This document shows, one piece after another, positions 31,146 through 32,111 of a DNA stretch of 32,111 bases. Below the pieces are notes generated by a model. The model searched no databases and was not told the DNA's origin. It saw nothing but the letters and a program-made list of their open reading frames with translations. The DNA lies in the NCBI GenBank assembly GCA_014802015.1, contig JAAVDB010000015.1, forward strand, positions 7,914 to 40,024, given 5' to 3'. Made by a program: the position numbers and the translations under genes. The stretch's first letter is position 1. Each line of letters begins with the position of its first letter. The stretch is from Bacteroides sp. (lineage in GTDB: Bacteria; Bacteroidota; Bacteroidia; Bacteroidales; Muribaculaceae).

Positions 31146-31878
31146 AGTTATTATTGTGACAGGCGCATGCGGCCTGATAGGCCGACAGATAGTGGCCGAT
31201 CTGATCGAACGTGAAGCAACCGTGGTGTGTGCCGACATCGACTATACTGCCGACGAGGCCTCGGATCACCGCCTGTGCATCAGACTCGATCTGAGCGACA
31301 ATGACTCGATCGACAATCTGGTCAACGTGACGATAGAGCGGTTCGGCCGCATCGACGGACTCATCAACGCAGCCTATCCCCACACCAAGGACTGGGGACG
31401 ACACCGCTTCGAGAACACACCGTTCAGACACTGGAAAGAAAACGTCGAGCTACAGCTCAACTCCGTATTCTATCTTGACCAGCAGGTACTGAAGGTGATG
31501 AAGGAGCAAGGCCACGGTTCGGTCGTAAACTTCGGCTCAATCTACGGCATCGTAGGCAATGACTTCACGATCTACGAGGGATTCGGAGGCTCCTCACCGG
31601 CCGAATACTGCGCCATCAAGGGAGGCATCGTCAACTTCACCCGCTATCTCGCCTCATATTTCGGCAAATATAATGTCAGGGTCAACTGCGTGTGTCCGGG
31701 CGGCATCTTCGACCATCAGTGCGAGGAGTTTCTGACAGCCTACAATCACCGGTGTCCGATGAAACGAATGGGCAATCCCGATGACATCGCCCCGTTGTGC
31801 CTGTTTCTCGTCTCGGACGGCGCCAAGTACATCACCGGCCAGATCATTGCGGCCGACGGCGGATGGACAGCGATCTAA
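31126..31878 (+). CDS. SDR-family oxidoreductase (PtmA-like context)
   Basis: A 250-aa classical short-chain dehydrogenase. Rossmann motif TGACGLIG (12-19), INAAYP (80-85) in place of NNAG, Ser138 in GSIYG, and YCAIK (161-165) for the YxxxK pair Tyr161-Lys165. The C-terminal substrate loop is VCPGGIFDHQCEEFL. The start overlaps the oxidoreductase by 20 bp, so both are co-translated. A cytidylyltransferase, a Gfo/Idh/MocA enzyme and an SDR together recall ptmA/ptmB-type legionaminate clusters of Campylobacter, by gene-order analogy only. Confidence 0.92.
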   Translation: MKDLKDKVIIVTGACGLIGRQIVADLIEREATVVCADIDYTADEASDHRLCIRLDLSDNDSIDNLVNVTIERFGRIDGLINAAYPHTKDWGRHRFENTPFRHWKENVELQLNSVFYLDQQVLKVMKEQGHGSVVNFGSIYGIVGNDFTIYEGFGGSSPAEYCAIKGGIVNFTRYLASYFGKYNVRVNCVCPGGIFDHQCEEFLTAYNHRCPMKRMGNPDDIAPLCLFLVSDGAKYITGQIIAADGGWTAI

Positions 31879-31912
31879 GACCCCGTTCCCCTATATTTGT
31901 TAACCCTGAGGT

Positions 31913-31956
31913 CGCATATCTCCGAGTGACAGCACAAAAAGCGCCGGAGATATGCG
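31913..31956. repeat. 12-bp inverted repeat (possible terminator)
   Basis: CGCATATCTCCG and CGGAGATATGCG pair perfectly around a 20-base loop 34 bp after the SDR stop. A short T-run comes only 10 bp later, so it is weak as an intrinsic terminator but might stop transcription from both sides. Confidence 0.55.
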
Positions 31957-32068
31957 CCTGTAAGGTAACTTTTTCACATCGTCATACAACAAAAATTACC
32001 ATCGCCTCGGCCAATCGTCACGCATCTGCGTCCGCTTGTTTCGGTCACGATGGGACTCCATCGCTCCC

Positions 32069-32110
32069 TCACTGCGCGAACACAGCTGCATAACGCTTGA
32101 CCGCCTCAGC
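32069..32110 (-). CDS. Possible 3' end of a minus-strand gene entering from the right
   Basis: One minus-strand frame is open from the window edge and ends at TGA (32069-32071). The 13 codons read AEAVKRYAAVFAQ, a helix-like tail with normal codon use for this genome. Too little is visible to identify it; it may be chance. A convergent gene here would fit the inverted repeat at 31913-31956. Confidence 0.3.
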   Translation of the reverse strand, partial: AEAVKRYAAVFAQ

Positions 32111-32111
32111 A

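Noticed and set aside
31913..31956. Inverted repeat as a confident terminator
   Set aside because: The T-run is 10 bp away from the stem, so it was listed only as a repeat.
1..32111. CRISPR arrays, tRNA or rRNA genes, transposases, integrases
   Set aside because: Read on both strands; no regularly spaced 25-40-base repeats, cloverleaf-like sequence or recombinase motifs were seen.

Overview
The window looks like a chromosomal segment of a Bacteroidales bacterium, most plausibly a Muribaculaceae-type gut commensal. The evidence is repeated Bacteroidota-type promoter boxes (TAnnTTTG) just upstream of genes on both strands, a gene set typical of the order (NspC, PcrA/UvrD, C69 dipeptidase, GH2, GH20, LpxB, DUF4595-like lipoprotein, DUF6808-like protein), lipobox signal peptides, and moderately GC-rich coding sequence. 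Family-level placement is inference.

Left part (1-3764): the 5' part of carA runs off the left edge on the minus strand. It is divergent from a nitroreductase. A non-coding stretch then holds a short transcription unit (promoter, about 75 nt, GNRA-capped terminator) and the promoter of pyrE, which leads an SRPBCC-fold protein and a lipoprotein with a degenerate Rieske-like motif. Part 3765-10613 is a tight minus-strand operon, transcribed C69 dipeptidase, pcrA-type helicase, nspC, glycosyltransferase 2, radC, with junctions overlapping by 1-4 bases except the last.

Middle (10743-18192): a YpfJ-type zinc metallopeptidase converges on a three-gene ECF sigma factor module (membrane protein, sigma factor, membrane protein). 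Then come a DUF6268-like outer-membrane barrel, a small Thr-rich lipoprotein of DUF6808 type, and a very long secreted GH2 enzyme with a C-terminal PA14 domain. Part 18193-24826: lpxB faces away from a plus-strand series of glucosaminidase, DEAD-family helicase with a DEYD box, HAD phosphatase and GH20 hexosaminidase. That series converges on an EamA transporter.

Right part (24840-32111): an AT-richer accessory stretch holds an unrecognised 283-aa protein with its own promoter and strong terminator, a candidate ncRNA of about 230 nt, a DUF4595-like lipoprotein, an unrecognised 193-aa protein, a 109-aa membrane-associated HExxH protein, and a Fic protein whose start codon sits inside a set of helically phased direct repeats. 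The window closes with a nonulosonate-type sugar cluster (CMP-sugar cytidylyltransferase, Gfo/Idh/MocA oxidoreductase, SDR), which probably supplies surface glycan precursors. No tRNA, rRNA, CRISPR array, transposase or integrase was recognised.

All calls rest on reading the sequence and remembered family motifs; no database search was made.
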